Source: Myxococcales bacterium | GTDB taxonomy: Bacteria > Myxococcota > Myxococcia > Myxococcales > Anaeromyxobacteraceae | Reading direction: 5' to 3' | NCBI GenBank assembly: GCA_021784995.1 | Contig: JAJYHA010000441.1 | Location: 1-7,717 of the forward strand | DNA: 7,717 bases | Part shown: one piece after another, positions 5,801-7,717 of the stretch | How the letters are laid out: each line of letters starts with the position of its first letter | Position numbering within the stretch: position 1 is the stretch's first letter | The notes under the pieces: generated by a model | What the model saw: the letters and a program-made list of their open reading frames with translations, nothing else | Told to the model about the DNA's origin: nothing | The model's database searches: none | Program-made: the position numbers and the translations under genes

Positions 5801-5829
5801 GGTCGCACGCGACCTCTTGCGTCGCACGC
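5801..5829. repeat. Dyad and 9-bp direct repeat in the divergent promoter region
   Basis: GGTCGC-AC-GCGACC (5801-5814) is a 14-bp inverted repeat. The 9-mer GTCGCACGC occurs at 5802-5810 and again at 5821-5829, 19 bp apart start to start, so the sites lie on nearly the same helical face. This arrangement suits binding by a regulator to two sites, but could be chance in GC-rich DNA. Confidence 0.4.
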
Positions 5830-5858
5830 CGAAACGCGTATCAGGTGAACGGACCGTG

Positions 5859-5922
5859 CTCGGCCGGCTTCGGCGCCGAGGCGGAAAGCCTTGTGCTTTC
5901 GAGCGCTTGGGGCCCAGGCCCC
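5859..5922. repeat. Three consecutive inverted repeats upstream of the sigma-like gene
   Basis: In order: CTCGGC...GCCGAG (5859-5880, 10-base loop), GAAAGC-CTTGT-GCTTTC (5884-5900) and GGGGCC-CA-GGCCCC (5909-5922), each with perfect 6-bp arms. They end shortly before the purine run at 5926. If transcribed they would form three stacked hairpins in the 5' leader. If not transcribed, they are candidate operator sites. Confidence 0.55.
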
Positions 5923-5985
5923 GGCGAGAGAGAGGGACGCTTGTCCGCCGCCCGGCTATCCCGGACGCCCGCCCAGCAGCCCACC

Positions 5986-6807
5986 ATGACCCCCACGCGC
6001 GTCAGCCCCATCGACACCTTCTCCCGCGCCCTCCGCGCCGTCGCCGGCGGGGGCTCCTTCGCCACGCTCGAGGCCTGGCGGCGGCTCGCCTTCCGGGCGC
6101 TCCGACAGGCGGGGCTCTGCGAGCACCCCGGCGACGACCTCGTGGGCGACGTCGTCCAGCTGGTCTGGGTGCGGCTCCTCGACCTGCGCGAGCGCTCACC
6201 GAGGAGCTGGCGGCTCGTCCTCGGCTTCCCCGAGGCGCGGCTCCGTGGGTGGCTGCGGCGCGTCGCCATGAGCGCGGTCCTCGACCTCGATCCGCAGCGC
6301 AAGGCCGTCCGCGCCCTCGCCCAGGTGATCGCCGACGTCCTCCGCGACCCCACGGAGCTCGTCGCCGCGCCGCCCACCACCCTCACCGATGGGGGGCGCT
6401 TCAGCCGCGAGGCGGTCGGCCACGCCGTCGCCTGGGCGCTCGAGCGGCCCGACGCGCCGCGGCGCGCGCCCGACCCGCTCGCCCGCTACCTCCTCCTCCA
6501 GTACGGCCTCGACCCGATCGGCGGGGCCGACCCGGACGCCGAGCTGCTCGCCACCGACCTCGATCCGGAGTCGCTGGCGGAGCGGCGCGAGCACGCTCGC
6601 CGGGTCATCGCCGCCGTCCAGGAGATCCTCGACGAGGAGGAGGTGCGCACCCTCGACCTCCACCTGCGCGGCGCGACCGTCGACGACATCGCCGAGGCCG
6701 TGGGCTGCCGCCGCACCCGGGCGCACGGCCTCGCCACGCGGGCCCGCCGCGGCGTCGCCCTCGCGGTGGCCGAGCTGGGAGGCGGACCCCGCGCCAAGCC
6801 GGCGTGA
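5986..6807 (+). CDS. Sigma-70/ECF-like protein with a long insert between regions 2 and 4
   Basis: 273 residues from the ATG. Residues 28-112 resemble sigma region 2: AWRRLAFRALRQAG, then PGDDLVGDVVQLVWVRLLDL (like the 'DAEDLVQEVFLRLW' core-binding helix), then LRGWLRRVAMSAVLDLDPQRKA (like the region 2.3-2.4 helix). Residues 205-262 resemble region 4: ILDEEEVRTLDLHLRGATVDDIAEAVGCRRTRAHGLATRARRGVALAV, a helix-turn-helix with the usual spacing. Between them lie some 90 residues with many acidic and proline residues, longer than the linker of ordinary ECF factors. It may be a specialised sigma factor or a sigma-derived DNA-binding regulator. Start: the ATG lacks a ribosome site. A TTG at 5941 behind GAGAGAGAGGGA would add 15 residues and is a real alternative. 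It is followed on the same strand by an AAA+ ATPase gene. No anti-sigma gene is adjacent within the window. Confidence 0.7.
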   Translation: MTPTRVSPIDTFSRALRAVAGGGSFATLEAWRRLAFRALRQAGLCEHPGDDLVGDVVQLVWVRLLDLRERSPRSWRLVLGFPEARLRGWLRRVAMSAVLDLDPQRKAVRALAQVIADVLRDPTELVAAPPTTLTDGGRFSREAVGHAVAWALERPDAPRRAPDPLARYLLLQYGLDPIGGADPDAELLATDLDPESLAERREHARRVIAAVQEILDEEEVRTLDLHLRGATVDDIAEAVGCRRTRAHGLATRARRGVALAVAELGGGPRAKPA

Positions 6808-6815
6808 CGCCGGCT
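6797..6815. repeat. Perfect inverted repeat across the sigma-like stop codon
   Basis: AGCCGGCGT-G-ACGCCGGCT has 9-bp perfect arms around one base and includes the TGA stop (6805-6807). As RNA it would fold into a stem of about eight pairs. No T-run follows, so it may limit read-through into the ATPase gene, stabilise the upstream message, or act as a protein-binding dyad. Confidence 0.55.
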
Positions 6816-6874
6816 CGCGCTCCGCTCGGCGGCGATCCGCGAACGCGCAGGCCGGAGATGGCGTCTCCTCGGAC

Positions 6875-7717
6875 GTGGGCACCAGCTCCTCCGAACTGGC
6901 CGAACTGGCCGAACTGGCCGAACTGGCCGCGCCTCCGGCGCCTCGCCTCCTGGCCACCGAGGGTCCGCTCCACGGCCTCGCGATCTGCTACGCCAGAAAC
7001 ATCCTGCAGGGCACCGCGGTGAGCGAGGCCGGCAACCGCTACGGAGCCCTGCCGGTCCAGGGCTGCGGGCTGGTGCACGTGCTGCTCGCCGAGCACTACG
7101 CCGTGGACCTGGACGAGCTGGACTTCTCCAGCGCGCTCCGAGAGTACGTCGTGGACCCCGGCGAGGCGCCGGGGCCCATCCTGGTCGACGGCTGGCCGTT
7201 CGAGGAGAACCTCCGCCGAATCGGCGCCGCCTTCCGGCTGGACGACGTCGATCTCGCGATCGTGCAGCTCATGGGGGCCCACTTCCTGGTGCCGGGGCTC
7301 ACGCGGCTCACCGACGTCTTCGGTCGGCTCACGACCGGCGGCGCCGCCGAGCTGGCGGCCGTCGCCACGGGGCTGGCCGTGTCCCGGATCGAGGCGGCGC
7401 TGGCTCCGGCGGCGCGGCTCGTGACCACGGGCCTCCTGACGATCCCGGACAAGCCGGCCACCCTCGACGAGAAGCTGGTGCTCGACCTGCGCCTCCTGAA
7501 CCTGCTGAGCCTCTCCTCCCTCGACGTCGCCGGCGTCCGCGACCGCTTCCTCCCCCGGGCGCCGCCGCCGAGGCTCGCGGCCCGGGACTTCGCGGCCGTG
7601 GCCGGGGAGGTCGCCCTGGCCCGCCGCCTGATCGCGGAGGCCGTCGAGCGGCGCGAGCCGGGCATCAACATCCTGATCCACGGCCCCTCCGGCTGCGGCA
7701 AGACCGAGCTCGCCAGC
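6875..7717 (+). CDS. AAA+ ATPase with an uncharacterised N-terminal region, 3' end cut by window edge
   Basis: The frame is open to the right edge. From the GTG at 6875 there are 281 residues, ending GINILIHGPSGCGKTELAS, where GPSGCGKT (270-277) is the Walker A motif. Everything after it (Walker B, sensors, arginine finger and any effector domain) is outside the window. The approach to Walker A, DFAAVAGEVALARRLIAEAVERREPGINIL, resembles SpoVK/FtsH-like AAA ATPases (from memory). Residues 30-250 form an unrecognised helical region with RNILQG..VSEAGNRYGALP, a likely winged-helix-like stretch around LVTTGLLTIP and a leucine-rich segment LVLDLRLLNLLSLSSLDV just ahead of the ATPase domain. Residues 7-18 are four ELA repeats. 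The start is uncertain: no ATG or ribosome site fits, and GTG 6875 is the first in-frame choice after the sigma-like gene, 67 bp away. The shared orientation suggests one operon. Confidence 0.8.
   Translation, partial: MGTSSSELAELAELAELAAPPAPRLLATEGPLHGLAICYARNILQGTAVSEAGNRYGALPVQGCGLVHVLLAEHYAVDLDELDFSSALREYVVDPGEAPGPILVDGWPFEENLRRIGAAFRLDDVDLAIVQLMGAHFLVPGLTRLTDVFGRLTTGGAAELAAVATGLAVSRIEAALAPAARLVTTGLLTIPDKPATLDEKLVLDLRLLNLLSLSSLDVAGVRDRFLPRAPPPRLAARDFAAVAGEVALARRLIAEAVERREPGINILIHGPSGCGKTELAS
6891..6926. repeat. Four-copy 9-bp tandem repeat, unit CCGAACTGG
   Basis: Four exact head-to-tail copies of CCGAACTGG, followed by a further CCG. In the ATPase frame they encode ELA four times. Because the unit is a multiple of three, copy-number change would lengthen or shorten the N-terminus without shifting the frame. 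Confidence 0.9.

Larger units (their letters stand above)
5662..5985. other. Divergent intergenic region between the small protein and the sigma-like gene
   Basis: These 324 bp separate two outward-facing genes and must hold both promoters, yet I see no convincing -35/-10 pair on either strand. TTGCGT at 5818 with TATCAG at 5839 has only a 15-bp spacer. The right half is dense in inverted and direct repeats, listed separately. A purine run GAGAGAGAGGGA at 5926-5937 precedes a TTG at 5941 and could be a ribosome site for a longer version of the sigma-like protein. The third-position pattern looks non-coding up to about 5940. Confidence 0.6.

Noticed and set aside
5779..5806. Possible ECF-type promoter (GAAACTT with a GTC-like -10) for the sigma-like gene
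   Set aside because: The -10 match is too weak, and it would give a leader of about 180 bases. It cannot be told from chance.
6891..6926. Possible CRISPR-like repeat
   Set aside because: The units are only 9 bp, head to tail with no spacers, and lie inside a coding frame.
6858..7022. An ATG-started frame encoding PNW repeats through the tandem repeat
   Set aside because: It is the alternate frame of the ATPase N-terminus, ends after 54 codons, and the GGAG directly abuts its ATG with no spacing.
6605..7681. A long minus-strand frame opposite the sigma-like and ATPase genes
   Set aside because: Low-complexity Arg/Gly/Asp composition. The plus strand there has Walker A and sigma-like motifs and the right codon pattern.

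Overview
The window is about three-quarters G+C, with coding regions strongly biased to G or C at third codon positions. Gene content (Acr3-type arsenic operon, FCD-type GntR regulator, Rrf2 regulator, sigma-like protein followed by an AAA+ ATPase) fits a high-GC soil proteobacterium or myxobacterium. An Anaeromyxobacter-like genome is my best guess, but it is an inference from composition and style. No rRNA, tRNA, CRISPR array or transposase was seen.

Layout. Positions 1-5661 hold nine genes, all on the minus strand, so transcription runs from high to low coordinates. From 2713 down to 746 is a compact arsenic-resistance operon: arsR (metalloid-sensing repressor), acr3 (arsenite efflux permease) and arsC (LMW-phosphatase-type arsenate reductase). 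It has a sigma-70-like promoter at 2685-2713 whose -10 overlaps a small dyad, and the spacing suggests a leaderless arsR mRNA. Beyond arsC, 80 bp away, lies a GntR/FCD regulator that runs off the left edge. A 14-bp palindrome overlapping its apparent -10 suggests autoregulation.

Positions 2859-4687 hold a redox-flavoured group. An Rrf2 regulator with three cysteines starts at TTG behind a strong ribosome site and promoter. Its stop overlaps the start of a short atypical SDR (NAD(P)-binding) protein, and a small CoA-binding-domain protein follows beyond a strong hairpin. Positions 4887-5661 hold a predicted secreted protein of unknown function with a DxDGDG loop and a YWCGTGGC motif, preceded by a 61-residue unknown protein.

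Positions 5662-5985 form a 324-bp divergent intergenic region rich in inverted repeats. To its right, on the plus strand, are a sigma-70-like protein (region 2-like and region 4-like parts separated by a long insert) and, after a perfect 9-bp-arm dyad at its stop codon, a large AAA+ ATPase cut by the right edge just after its Walker A motif. The ATPase begins with a four-copy 9-bp tandem repeat encoding Glu-Leu-Ala. This sigma-like/AAA+ pair is the least familiar part of the window and the best candidate for an undescribed system; its partners would lie beyond 7717.
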